A DNA stretch of 64,000 nt from Streptomyces alboniger (GTDB lineage Bacteria > Actinomycetota > Actinomycetes > Streptomycetales > Streptomycetaceae): assembly GCF_008704395.1 (NCBI RefSeq), contig NZ_CP023695.1:7898787-7962786 (forward strand), read 5' to 3'. The notes under the pieces were generated by a model that saw nothing but the letters and a program-made list of their open reading frames with translations, had not been told where the DNA came from and did not search any database. How positions within the stretch are numbered: position 1 is the stretch's first letter; each line of letters starts with the position of its first letter. The translations under genes and the position numbers were made by a program. Positions 38,090 to 46,402 of this stretch are shown in pieces.

Positions 38090-38578
38090 TCAGTACCACT
38101 TCTGCCCGTCCGCGCCCGTCCAGGTCCATTGCTGAACGCGAGCACCGTTACGTGTGGAAGAGTTCTCTACCTCCAGGGCCTTGCCGGAACCATAGTTAGT
38201 GATCTCCCAGCTCCCAGCGGGCGGCTTGAGCCAGAGCTGTCCCCTGGCGGTCTTGGAGCAGTCCCAGAGCTGAACGGGAGCACCATTGTCCCTGCGACTG
38301 TCGGCCACCTCAAGGCACTTCCCATTATGGGCATTCCTGATCCAGTACTGTCGTCCTGGCCCCACCCATTCCCATTCCCAGGCGGCACCGTCCTGGCCGT
38401 TGCAGTCCCATTGCTGGGCCCGGGCACCATTCCTGCTGCTGGAGTTTTCAATCTCCAGGCACTTCCTGCTACCCCAGTTGACGAAAGACGTCGAGTCAGC
38501 GTGACTTATCGACGGCGTCAGCAGCATCAAGGCGCCCGCAGCTGCGGTTACGGCTGCGGTCCTCCCCGTAAACGTCAT
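38090..38578 (-). CDS. Secreted ricin-type beta-trefoil lectin domain protein
   Basis: 162 residues: a signal peptide (AAVTAAAGALMLLTPSISHA) and a single beta-trefoil with repeats marked by KCLEIENSSSRNGARAQQWD, KCLEVADSRRDNGAPVQLWD and KALEVENSSTRNGARVQQWT. The Q-x-W motifs and the N/S-G-A before them are typical of RICIN domains that bind sugars. No catalytic domain is attached. Codon use is less GC-biased than the neighbours. It is probably secreted to bind polysaccharide. Confidence 0.85.
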   Translation of the reverse strand: MTFTGRTAAVTAAAGALMLLTPSISHADSTSFVNWGSRKCLEIENSSSRNGARAQQWDCNGQDGAAWEWEWVGPGRQYWIRNAHNGKCLEVADSRRDNGAPVQLWDCSKTARGQLWLKPPAGSWEITNYGSGKALEVENSSTRNGARVQQWTWTGADGQKWY

Positions 38579-38604
38579 GACAGTCTTCTCCTAAACCAAG
38601 AAAC

Positions 38605-38650
38605 ACATAAGAGGCTCGCCGGGGTCAACGGCGAGAAGTTGATCTTATGT
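38605..38650. promoter_or_regulatory. Nested inverted repeats upstream of the lectin gene
   Basis: ACATAAGA (38605-38612) pairs with TCTTATGT (38643-38650), and inside it CTCGCCG (38615-38621) pairs with CGGCGAG (38629-38635). The structure ends 27 bases before the lectin ATG. The outer arms are AT-rich and could be an operator; alternatively the leader RNA folds here. Confidence 0.5.
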
Positions 38651-39084
38651 CACGTTTACTGACACAGGGCCACATGTTGCTGCTGTCAGGCCAGTCTGTG
38701 GTGAACAGGACAGCGCTGGCACGGCCTCAGGGGGGAGGGGGCGGCAGCACCTGTGGAGAGCGTCCGCTCCTGCGCGCCGTCGGTATTCCTCTCAGCACCA
38801 CGGCGTGGACCGATGCCGATCCGTACGGGCCGGGGGAGTTGTGGAAGGTCGACCAGGAGCACTTTGTCTCCCAGGCAGGCAGCGGGGTCTCTCATCATCG
38901 GCCGTTCGTCGCGATGCTCACCGACCCCGGATGCGGCATGCCTCTGGCCCTGGAACACGAGGCGTGCCGCCGCGCCACCAGCCGCTGCGACGACTGCCGC
39001 GTCTACCTACGCAGCCACAGGCATCCAGGACGTTTGGAGATCCGCTTCACTCGCAGGGCGGACTTCTACCTGGAGCGCGCCTAG
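38647..39084 (+). CDS. Hypothetical ORF, doubtful
   Basis: The C-terminal 95 codons have high GC at third positions and read DPYGPGELWKVDQEHFVSQA, then ACRRATSRCDDCRVYLRSHR with a possible Cys cluster. The first 45 residues are low-complexity and the start is unconvincing. It might be a real small Cys-containing protein beginning further in. Confidence 0.3.
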   Translation: MSRLLTQGHMLLLSGQSVVNRTALARPQGGGGGSTCGERPLLRAVGIPLSTTAWTDADPYGPGELWKVDQEHFVSQAGSGVSHHRPFVAMLTDPGCGMPLALEHEACRRATSRCDDCRVYLRSHRHPGRLEIRFTRRADFYLERA

Positions 39085-39276
39085 AGGGACGTGTCCGAGT
39101 TCGAGCGTCGTCGAGGTTGTACCGTCGGCTCCCGGCAACCCGCCGCTGAGCTTCGCACCGCGATCTAGCTCTGCCGGATCGCCACAGCTTCTTGCGGTTG
39201 CTGAACCAGTTCTGGCTGCCCGCCAGCGTCGTCCGGCTGACCGTCGCCCGGCGCGCCCGCGAACTGCCATTCCACA

Positions 39277-39378
39277 TCACCTCACCTCGGCGCATCCTCC
39301 CTGAGCCCCCCGTGTGGCGATGATCGCGGCAACGATGCCGCCCATGGCACTAATGACAGCCGCAACGATGGCGTCCAC
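39277..39378 (-). CDS. 33-residue hydrophobic peptide
   Basis: GTG 39378 follows GGGGGAG with good spacing and opens MDAIVAAVISAMGGIVAAII, then ATRGAQGGCAEVR and TGA. It is one membrane helix and a short polar tail. The ribosome binding site is better than for most small frames here. It could be a holin-like or membrane-regulator peptide. The flanking 39085-39276 and 39379-39507 show no other gene. Confidence 0.45.
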   Translation of the reverse strand: MDAIVAAVISAMGGIVAAIIATRGAQGGCAEVR

Positions 39379-39507
39379 GTCTCCCCCTTGCTCATGGGCG
39401 CCGAGTTACGCCCGGCAAGCACACTGGCAGCCCCCGGCCGGACGAGACCAGCGGGCATCTCCGCAGCTCATAGGCAGTTTCCCCGCCTGCTGAAAGAGGA
39501 GTAGGCC

Positions 39508-39777
39508 ATGGCACGGCGCCCCGGCGGCGGGCGGTGCCAGGGAGACGCCGCCCGCCGGCATGCCGATTGCATCTACCGGATCCTGATGGAGGCCCGGCCC
39601 GCAGGGCTGCACATCCCGCAACTGCTGGCTGCCTGGGAACTCTCCCAGCGCCAGGCCGAGGACGGGCTCGCGATGCTGCGCGACATCATCACCGAGATGA
39701 ACTGGCCGCCCCTGATCTGGACCCGCGTTGACGGACCGAAATGCCCGCACGGTGAGGCCGTGCGGGCCTGTGGATAA
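39508..39777 (+). CDS. Small helix-turn-helix protein (RacP-like)
   Basis: 89 residues. The core ADCIYRILMEARPAGLHIPQ, then LLAAWELSQRQAEDGLAMLR is a winged-helix-like reading head: a helix, the ARPAGL turn, then a recognition helix. It resembles small Streptomyces proteins of the RacP type. The tail contains CPHGEAVRAC. Probably DNA-binding; targets unknown. Confidence 0.55.
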   Translation: MARRPGGGRCQGDAARRHADCIYRILMEARPAGLHIPQLLAAWELSQRQAEDGLAMLRDIITEMNWPPLIWTRVDGPKCPHGEAVRACG

Positions 39778-39795
39778 CCGGCTCGCGATGACGGT

Positions 39796-40436
39796 TCAGG
39801 CCCGTCCTGGTCCTTGGGCGCGGCTGGAGCGGGGCCAACTGGCGTCGGCCTCGCCGCGCAGCGCCGTTGGAATGAAGCCGAGAGGGCGAGGCGGGTAGGT
39901 CACCCCGTAGGTGCGGGCGAACCGGTTGGCGGGTGCGATAGAGCCCTGGAGCCGTTCCAGGAAGAAGGCCCGGGCCATCGACTGCATCCGTTCTTCGTTC
40001 ACGTGCAGGATCCACCGGTTCGCGGCGCTGTCGAAACGGGCCGCCTCGGCGGCCGCCTCCAGGCCAGGAGCCGGGCCTTGACGCAGACGTCCGTTCAGCG
40101 CCAGGTAGCGCCGCACCGCTTCCAGTTCCGAGGGGCGCAGCAGCACGGTCTTCAGCCCCGGCCCCGTCGCAGCGGTGCCCGGGGCAGCCCGTACCCGCGC
40201 GTACGTCAGCGCGTCCCACCCGTCGTCCGTCAGCCGTACCGCCCACCGCACCGGATGGCCGGCCTTCGCTGAGAGCTCGGCCCGGTCCTCGCGTGAGGCT
40301 TCTTCGGCGAGCCCGAGTTCCAACAGGGCGCCATGGTCCGCTCATCAACGCCTTGGCTCAGCCCGGCCCACTCCTGCGTGTGCTGTGCGTCGGCCAGCCG
40401 CCACAGCAGAATGCTGTGCTTGTCCGAGCGCCCCAT
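39796..40436 (-). pseudogene. DUF6417 family gene with one frameshift
   Basis: The N-terminus (MGRSDKHSILLWRLADAQHT) is in one frame from ATG 40436. The rest, from LLELGLAEEASREDRAELSA through HPVRWAVRLTDDGWDALTYA to FARTYGVTYPP, is in another, with the change near 40327-40332. One base would restore a protein of about 210 residues. The C-terminal part matches DUF6417, a Streptomyces family of unknown function. Possibly a sequencing error. Confidence 0.6.
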
Positions 40437-40472
40437 GCTCTGCCCCTCCCGCCGCTGTGCGATGCCGCGACG

Positions 40473-40844
40473 CTAGCGCCCACAGCCCGGCCTGCGGGCA
40501 CTGTCAACTGAACCGGACACGGAAGGGTCAGGCACCTCAGGCGCTGTCCACGACGCCGAGATCCTTGTCAGGATGCAGTGGGGGCAGGCAAGGACCTGCT
40601 GATACAGAGCCTCGCGGGCCTGCTCCCGTGAGACGCCCAGCGCCCGCGGCCACTTCAGTGCGGCGTAGCAGCCGCCGACGTGCACGCCCGCAGGCAATCC
40701 GTCACCGACGCCCTCCTCAATGATCCAGCCCGGAACCGGCGGCCGACGTCGCTCACCTTCGGCCTGCTCGGCCTGGCGCTGCGCCTTTTCCGTATCAGCG
40801 GTCGAGTCGTCGCGGGCTCCGGGCGGCCAAGTTTCTGGAGTCAT
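40473..40844 (-). CDS. DUF6233 family protein
   Basis: About 123 residues from ATG 40844 (the frame extends to 40874). A charged helical region (ADTEKAQRQAEQAEGERRRP) is followed by the family core PPVPGWIIEEGVGDGLPAGV, HVGGCYAALKW and SREQAREALYQQVLACPHC. The HVGGC and CPHC motifs may make a zinc site. Cytosolic, function unknown. Multiple paralogues are usual in Streptomyces genomes. Confidence 0.65.
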   Translation of the reverse strand: MTPETWPPGARDDSTADTEKAQRQAEQAEGERRRPPVPGWIIEEGVGDGLPAGVHVGGCYAALKWPRALGVSREQAREALYQQVLACPHCILTRISASWTAPEVPDPSVSGSVDSARRPGCGR

Positions 40845-40942
40845 CCGACGGCGACAGGCACTGAGCCATACCAAAAGCCCTGGGCCCTACCGATCCTGCG
40901 AACGACCAGCCCGAGTCCGCCTCCAAAAGGTAGGACAGGCGC

Positions 40943-41101
40943 TCACTCTGCGGAACCGAGAATTCCGATGGGGACGCCGTGCAGAGCGGGGGAGAGGAAG
41001 TCACCGATGCCGCCGGCGGAGGCGGGGGTGGCGGCGAGGATGCCGCCCGCTACGGCGGTGGCGGTGAGGGTGAGTGCGGTCAGTACCGGGGGACGCGTCA
41101 T
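40943..41101 (-). CDS. Small secreted peptide, possibly truncated
   Basis: ATG 41101 gives 52 residues: MTRPPVLTALTLTATAVAGG then ILAATPASAGG, a clear signal peptide, and a mature part of about 23 residues starting GGIGDFLSPA. Relatives with GGIGDFLSPAF continue much longer with a cysteine, so this copy may have lost its C-terminus by frameshift. Confidence 0.5.
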   Translation of the reverse strand: MTRPPVLTALTLTATAVAGGILAATPASAGGIGDFLSPALHGVPIGILGSAE

Positions 41102-41245
41102 GACCGGTGAACGAGTACCGCGGCGGCTTGTCACGACCTTGTCCGCCAGCTCAACCGTCCCGCCCGCCCACTCGACGCTCACCTGTAGCTGAAGTACCGG
41201 AAGGTGCTCGGGCCGGCTCCCCAAGGGGCGCATAGGGTATCGGTC

Positions 41246-41662
41246 ATGGATATGAGGGCGCTGGCCGAGAACCTAGTGCGGGAAGCCGAAGGGCTTATCC
41301 GCGAACACGTGTGGATCCTGACACCCGACCATCGCCTGGTCGTCGCGAAGGCCGCCGCCGACCTGCACGCCGCCGTCGGTGCTCCCCAGACCCAGGAAGC
41401 GCTGCCCGCCGTAGAGCGCCTGGAACACCTGCGGGAAGCACTCGCCGCTGTGGCCATCGCTCTTGCTCACGTCCACGGGCATACAGCCTGGTTCCTCGGT
41501 GCGGCTGCCAACGTCCTCACGCCCATCTTGCACTGGCGTGCCCTGCCTGCCGGAGACAGCCAAACATTCGGTGCCGTCCCCTCGCCCCCGGAGCGGTATG
41601 CGGAAGCCGAGGGCGCAGTCCGCATACTCCAGAGGGCCTTCGCTAGCGTCGCCTCCTGCTGA
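41246..41662 (+). CDS. Hypothetical protein
   Basis: ATG 41246 gives 138 residues, mostly helical: MDMRALAENLVREAEGLIRE, VVAKAAADLHAAVGAPQTQE, LREALAAVAIALAHVHGHTA. It has no membrane or signal segment and no recognised family. The left end of the ISL3-type cassette lies 50 bases downstream. Confidence 0.5.
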   Translation: MDMRALAENLVREAEGLIREHVWILTPDHRLVVAKAAADLHAAVGAPQTQEALPAVERLEHLREALAAVAIALAHVHGHTAWFLGAAANVLTPILHWRALPAGDSQTFGAVPSPPERYAEAEGAVRILQRAFASVASC

Positions 41663-41807
41663 GCTGAGACCAACCGCCCCATTGACGGAACGGCTTGTGG
41701 CTTTGTTCACGAGAACCGGCTCTGGTCCACTTTGTGTGGAGTCGTACGCCCGGTCGCAGCCTGCGGGTCCGGTTGGCGGTACGAACGGGCGGCGGCCGCC
41801 GTTCGGG

Positions 41808-41955
41808 ACAGCGGAAGCCCCCGGGTGTCGACGACCACATGGCGCGTGCGTCCGTTGATCTTCTTGCCCGCGTCATAGCCGCGGGTCGCTTTGGACACGG
41901 TCTCGGCGGCCTTCACGTTTCGGGAGTCGACCACGGTGGCGACCGCCCAGCTCGC
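41808..41955 (-). pseudogene. IS5-family transposase fragment
   Basis: About 45 residues remain: VVDSRNVKAAETVSKATRGY, DAGKKINGRTRHVVVDTRGL, matching the first catalytic Asp region of the transposase at 33431-34220. Nothing before or after. It lies four bases beyond the SDR stop. Confidence 0.7.
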
Positions 41956-41958
41956 GGT

Positions 41959-42723
41959 TCAGCGGGTGGTGTAGCCGCCGTTGAGGAAGATGGTCTGGCC
42001 GTTGGCCCACCAGCCGTCGGTGAGCAGATGCGTCACCCAGGGCACGATGTCCTCGATCTTGGTGAGGTCACCGTTCATCGCGGACGACTTGTGGTAAGCG
42101 ATGGAGTCGTCGTCCTCGGCGGGGTAGAAGAATGAGGTGTCCATCGGTCCCGGGGCGATGTTGTTGACCGCGATGTTGCGGCCGAACAGTTCCTTCGACA
42201 GGGCGCGGGTGAAGTGCTCGACCGGGGCTTTGCTGCCCGCGTAGGTGGAGTACAGGCCGGTGTATGCGGCCAGCAGCGAGGTGACAATGGTGATGATCTT
42301 CCCGCCGTCCTCGATGCGGCGGGCGGCCTCGCGCATCACGAAGAACGCGGCCTTGGAGTTGACCGCGAACATCCGGTCGTACTCCTCCTCCGTGATTTCG
42401 GTGAGCGGCTTCTTCAGCACCATGCCGGCGGTGTTGATGCTGTAGTCGAGCTTCCCGAACCGGTTCACGACGTCGTCGAAGACCCGCTCCACCTCGGAGA
42501 CCTGGGTCAGGTCGCCCTGGATCGCGAACGCCTCGCCCGGGCCGGCGTTGATCTCGTCCACGACGGCCTCGGCCTTGGCCCGGGAGGAGTCGCTGTTGTA
42601 GTGCACCGCGACCCGGGCGCCCTGCGCTCCGAGGGTGGTGCTGATCAGCCCGCCGAGGTTACGTGACGCGCCGCCGACGAAGGCGACCTTGCCGTTGAGT
42701 GTCTTGTCCGGAGTGGTGACCAT
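41959..42723 (-). CDS. SDR family NAD(P)-dependent oxidoreductase
   Basis: ATG 42723 after GGAGG gives 254 residues. Rossmann motif GGASRNLGG, a SINTAG-type strand motif (LDYSINTAGM), the catalytic Tyr-x3-Lys in YSTYAGSKAPVEH and the NNIAPGPMDT segment are all present. A typical classical SDR reductase of an unknown ketone, alcohol or sugar. The divergent/tandem AraC gene 150 bases upstream on the same strand likely controls it, and both lie in the IR-bounded cassette. Confidence 0.87.
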   Translation of the reverse strand: MVTTPDKTLNGKVAFVGGASRNLGGLISTTLGAQGARVAVHYNSDSSRAKAEAVVDEINAGPGEAFAIQGDLTQVSEVERVFDDVVNRFGKLDYSINTAGMVLKKPLTEITEEEYDRMFAVNSKAAFFVMREAARRIEDGGKIITIVTSLLAAYTGLYSTYAGSKAPVEHFTRALSKELFGRNIAVNNIAPGPMDTSFFYPAEDDDSIAYHKSSAMNGDLTKIEDIVPWVTHLLTDGWWANGQTIFLNGGYTTR

Positions 42724-42877
42724 GACTGCCTCCTGCGATGCGCTCGGGTGGGACGGCATGACCCCGGCGAACACCGCGGGCCAAGCCATACTCACCAGAC
42801 TCACCGCAGAGGCGCATGTGGATCTTGAACGATCCGATCAGAGGTGGAACAAACCGCTCACGACTTCCCGCCGGCCG

Positions 42878-43921
42878 TCAGCGTCCGCCGTCGCCGTCCC
42901 GCAGCAGCCGTGGAGTTGCACCCACGTAGCGCCGCATCATCCGCGTCAGATGGCTCTGGTCCGCGAAACCTGCCTCCGTCGCGATCTCCGCAATCGGCCT
43001 GCTGGTACGGGTGAGCTCCCACCGTGCGTACTCCAGACGCTGCTGCATCACGTACTGGTGCGGGGATTCGCCGGTCGATGCTTTAAAGACCCGGGTGAAG
43101 TGAGATTCGCTGACCTGGGCCACGGTGGCCAGTTCCGCCAGCGTGACCCGCTGCGAGAGGTTCGCATGGATGTAGTCCATGACCTCGGCCAACCGGCGCG
43201 GCGGCAGCCCGCCCTCTCGGCCAGGCAGCGTCCGGCCTTCGGCGGCCACCCGCAGTATCACCGCGGCGGCCGCCTGGACCAATGACTGCGCGTACAGGGA
43301 GTCCGCAGGGCCGGGCCCGGCGTACTCCGCCACCAGACGCTCCAACAGCATCTTCAGCAGCGGATCGGTGAAGTGGAACCGCGGAACCAGCTCTACCTGG
43401 CCGGCGGCGCCGCTCTCGGACGTCAGCTGCTCCAGCCACGCCGGATCAATCCCCAGAAGCAGCAGCTCCACGTCGTCCTGCCAGCGAGGCCGCGACGCCC
43501 ATCCGGCGGGATTGACCAGCGCCTCCCCGGCATGAAACCGCTCCTGGCGGGGTGTCCCGTCCGCTGACCAGCGCAGATTCGCTGACCGCCCCGTGTGCAC
43601 CACCAGCACATGCACCGGAGGACCCACGGATAGCGGGGCGACGTCCGATCTGCCCGCGGCGCGCTCAATCGACCGCTCGGCCACCGCATGGCCGAGATCG
43701 GACCCACTGCCGTCCAGACACCGCAGATGAGGCTTGATGCGCGAAACACCCACCACACCAGTATTCACCCGTACGGTGCGCCCTGCAGCAGCCCTGGGCA
43801 CGACTGGGTTCGCTGTCAAACGCCTCGAATGGATATCAAGGACACTGTGGAGTCGGTCGTCCCCGGTCTCGACCGACTCCACAGAAAGTGGACCAGAGCC
43901 CCGTTCTCGGCTCTGGCCCAC
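42878..43921 (-). CDS. AraC family transcriptional regulator
   Basis: The N-terminal cupin-like region holds VHVLVVHTGRSANLRWSADG and ERFHAGEALVNPAGWASRPR; the C-terminal double helix-turn-helix is complete (NLSQRVTLAELATVAQVSES, HFTRVFKASTGESPHQYVM, then TRTSRPIAEIATEAGFADQS and HLTRMMRRYVGATP). About 320 residues are expected. The frame reads through the right-hand IR of the cassette, so the true start is probably one of the GTGs near 43740-43850. Likely regulator of the downstream SDR gene. Confidence 0.8.
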   Translation of the reverse strand: MGQSRERGSGPLSVESVETGDDRLHSVLDIHSRRLTANPVVPRAAAGRTVRVNTGVVGVSRIKPHLRCLDGSGSDLGHAVAERSIERAAGRSDVAPLSVGPPVHVLVVHTGRSANLRWSADGTPRQERFHAGEALVNPAGWASRPRWQDDVELLLLGIDPAWLEQLTSESGAAGQVELVPRFHFTDPLLKMLLERLVAEYAGPGPADSLYAQSLVQAAAAVILRVAAEGRTLPGREGGLPPRRLAEVMDYIHANLSQRVTLAELATVAQVSESHFTRVFKASTGESPHQYVMQQRLEYARWELTRTSRPIAEIATEAGFADQSHLTRMMRRYVGATPRLLRDGDGGR

Positions 43922-43935
43922 TTCCTGTGAGGCGG

Positions 43936-44358
43936 TTACTTGGAGTGATTGGTGGGTGGTTCCAGGGCGTCAATCACTTGTTGGACTTCGTGGCGCCACT
44001 GGTCGGCGTCGTCGCTGTCCACCCAACCTGTTGCCATCTCTGATCCATCTTGAAGTACCCGTTGGAGCGCGAGCAGGGCTGCCGCCCGGAACGACACCGG
44101 AAGCTCCGGCAGGGGTTCTTTGGGGCCGTCATCAGGGTCGATCTGAATCCGGGCGTCAGGGAGGGCGCTGGCGACGAGGGCCGCAGCAGCGACGGCTTGG
44201 ATGCCATCTCCGCCATCCACACGGGCTTTGGCGTTCGTGACGCGTAGAAACGCTTGCGCGAGCACATTGATGACCTGTTGGGAAGACAGCCCCTCAAGTC
44301 CATCGACGAAGTCTCCGGCCAGGTCACTGTCGAACGGACCGGTTCCCCACGTTCCCAT
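43936..44358 (-). CDS. DUF4259 domain protein
   Basis: ATG 44358 after AGGAGCA gives 140 residues opening MGTWGTGPFDSDLAGDFVDG, the DUF4259 hallmark, then a helical region (VINVLAQAFLRVTNAKARVD, FRAAALLALQRVLQDGSEMA). Soluble, unknown function; such proteins often occur as scattered orphans. It lies inside the ISL3 inverted repeats, so it may travel with the element. Confidence 0.78.
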   Translation of the reverse strand: MGTWGTGPFDSDLAGDFVDGLEGLSSQQVINVLAQAFLRVTNAKARVDGGDGIQAVAAAALVASALPDARIQIDPDDGPKEPLPELPVSFRAAALLALQRVLQDGSEMATGWVDSDDADQWRHEVQQVIDALEPPTNHSK

Positions 44359-44419
44359 GCGCTGCTCCTGAAATCGGTATCGCTGGCGAAGGCAGCATTC
44401 CAGTAGCCACTGACATCGG

Positions 44420-46018
44420 TCACGGAGCGAGGAGAACTCGCTTGCGGAGCAGGTCGAATCCGGCGCGGCCGAACATCTGACGCTTGAGCATCTTGATCCG
44501 GTTGACATGGCCTTCGACGACGCCGGAGTTCCAGGACAGTGTGAGGCCGGCGATGACTGCGTCGAGGTCGCGTTCGAGGTGCTGAGCGAACCGGCTGAGG
44601 CTGGGCAGGTCGGTGGTGTCTCGGGCGGACTCGATCCACTCCGGCAGTCGGTCTCCCTCCAGCTCGGTGACCATGCGGGCGAAGGAGCGTACGTGCTCGG
44701 CCAGCGCGGTCATTTCGGGGCAGTTGGCCAGGACCGCCTTGAGCTGAAGTTGGTCGTGTTCGGCCAGGGCGTCGGGGAGAGTGAGGATCCAGCGGGACAC
44801 GGCGCGGGCTGACGGTGGCCGGGGCCCGATGGGCTGAGGCTTGCCCCGTAGAGTCTTCTTGGCGTAGTCGCGGACGCTGCTGTGACCGTCCGGGTAGCCC
44901 TGTTCGCGGATCTCTTCCCAGAGCTTCCAGGCGTTGGTGCAGCCGTCCTGCCACCGTTGGTCGAGGTAGGGCTTGAAGGCATCGAGCCTGGTCACACGGT
45001 TCTGCCACTGGCCGGTGAACAGCTCCTCCGGGGTGGTGGCGAGGGAGAAGCGCAGGATGGTGTTGAGGCCCATGCCGAGCTGTCGGGCGACGGATCGCTT
45101 GCTGTGGCCGGCGGCCAGGAGTGCGTGAACGGTCGCGTGTTTGGCGCGGGTTCGTTCAGCGAATTGGTGGCCCGTCGGCCAGGGCGACGACACCGTCGGC
45201 TCCTCCGTCTCCTGCGGTGCGTCCGGCGCCGCGGGCATCGGGCGCAGGCAGCCGCGGTGCCGGTAGACGCACTTCTCGGCGGCTTCACCCAGGTTGTGCC
45301 AGAGGTGCCACCGGTCGGCGACCTGGAGGGCTTGCGGGGCGCCGCGGGTGGCGCCGTCGGCGAAGAACGGGGCCCGGTCGCGGCAGGTGATCTCGATGCC
45401 GGGGCGCTCGGCGAGCCAGGCCGCGAGCGTGTCCGCCTCCCGGTCCGGCAGGAGGTCGATGGGGCGGCGTGTCTCGACGTCGACGAGCACGGTTCCGTAA
45501 ATGCGGCCCTTGCGCTGGGCGTACTCGTCCACGCCGACCACGCGGGGCACGACGGCGGGCGGCTCCGGGAGCGAAGCGACCAGTCTCAGCAGGGTGTTGC
45601 GACTGACCGGAGTGCCGAAGACGTCCGCCATTCGGGCTCCGGCCCGGCCCGCGAGCGCGAGTCCGACCGAGACGAGCGTCGATCGCAGCCGTTCCGTTTG
45701 ACGGCCGAACCGGCGCGTGAACCCCGACACCTGCTCGACGAAGGTCCTGCGTGGACAGGACTCCTCTCCGCAGACGAACCGCCGCACTCTCAACGCCACC
45801 ACAACGAGCCTGCCGACCGATGGCAGATCACGAGGAAACCGCAGATAGGAACCGTGTACTTGCCCCGACCGGCACCCGCACCCCGGGCAGGCCACCTGCC
45901 GGACCGTGCTCCGGGCCTCGACCCGGACCACCGCGTCGGTCACCGTGATCGACTCCACCAACACGTCCTCCACCGAGGAGAACAGCAACTCTTCGAGCTG
46001 CGGCCGTACTTCGTCCAC
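44420..46018 (-). CDS. ISL3 family transposase
   Basis: Full length at 532 residues: an N-terminal zinc finger (ACPGCGCRSGQVHGSYLRFP and later CGEESCPRRTF), a helix-turn-helix (ARMADVFGTPVSRNTLLRLV), a DDE core (RVVGVDEYAQRKGRIYGTVL, QVADRWHLWHNLGEAAEKCV) and the C-terminal Glu block SGVVEGHVNRIKMLKRQMFG. No frameshift, so probably active. Confidence 0.92.
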   Translation of the reverse strand: MDEVRPQLEELLFSSVEDVLVESITVTDAVVRVEARSTVRQVACPGCGCRSGQVHGSYLRFPRDLPSVGRLVVVALRVRRFVCGEESCPRRTFVEQVSGFTRRFGRQTERLRSTLVSVGLALAGRAGARMADVFGTPVSRNTLLRLVASLPEPPAVVPRVVGVDEYAQRKGRIYGTVLVDVETRRPIDLLPDREADTLAAWLAERPGIEITCRDRAPFFADGATRGAPQALQVADRWHLWHNLGEAAEKCVYRHRGCLRPMPAAPDAPQETEEPTVSSPWPTGHQFAERTRAKHATVHALLAAGHSKRSVARQLGMGLNTILRFSLATTPEELFTGQWQNRVTRLDAFKPYLDQRWQDGCTNAWKLWEEIREQGYPDGHSSVRDYAKKTLRGKPQPIGPRPPSARAVSRWILTLPDALAEHDQLQLKAVLANCPEMTALAEHVRSFARMVTELEGDRLPEWIESARDTTDLPSLSRFAQHLERDLDAVIAGLTLSWNSGVVEGHVNRIKMLKRQMFGRAGFDLLRKRVLLAP

Positions 46019-46352
46019 GGCGCAGCACTGTTGGCCATGCTGCCCACCGGCCGGGCGATTTTCGGGCGACCTCAGCCACCATCACGAGAAGGCCGATAGT
46101 CACTCAGCGTACGCGGCCACAACAAGTGGGCCAGAGCCGAGAACGGGGAGTCGTTTGTTGACGACTTCGGGAGTCCCTCATGGCCGTCGGATGCACCAGG
46201 AAGGTGCCCAGCGAGGCTCCTTCGGAAGATGTGGAACCGGGGCACCACTCCGCTGCCCGTCTCCCTCCACGCCCGGGTAAGCCGCCCCGCTGTCGCCGGC
46301 TGCGTGTTGGGAAGTCCGCCTGCTGCACGAGGACCCCCTGTCCGCTGCGCGG

Positions 46353-46402
46353 CTGACCTCCGCCTGCCCTCCGGCCACTACCGGAGGGCAGGCGGAGGTC
46401 AG
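46353..46402. terminator. Very strong terminator hairpin overlapping the tyrosinase stop
   Basis: A perfect 22-bp stem (46353-46374 with 46381-46402) around CCACTA. The tyrosinase TGA (46399-46401) lies inside its right arm. Confidence 0.85.

Larger units (their letters stand above)
41711..43908. mobile_element. IR-bounded non-autonomous cassette carrying SDR and AraC genes (unit A)
   Basis: The left end (41718-41744) and the right end (43874-43900, inverted) share 26 of 27 bases, starting GGCTCTGGTCCACTTT and ending TGTGGAGTCG. These ends are related to those of the adjoining ISL3 element (GGCTCTGGCCCACTT). Inside lie an IS5-type fragment, an SDR gene and an AraC gene, but no ISL3 transposase. 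I infer a cassette that can be moved by the neighbouring transposase in trans. Confidence 0.6.
43899..46148. mobile_element. ISL3-family element with a DUF4259 passenger gene (unit B)
   Basis: Positions 43899-43923 and 46124-46148 form a perfect 25-bp inverted repeat containing GGCTCTGGCCCACTT. It encloses a full ISL3 transposase gene and a DUF4259 gene. Its left end is shared or back-to-back with the right end of unit A, separated only by CCGTTCTC (43901-43908). The corresponding bases on the right (46139-46146) are GAGAACGG, its reverse complement rather than a direct repeat. Confidence 0.75.

Noticed and set aside
43899..46148. 8-bp direct target duplication around the ISL3 element
   Set aside because: The flanking 8-mers (CCGTTCTC and GAGAACGG) are reverse complements, so they belong to the inverted repeat rather than a direct duplication.
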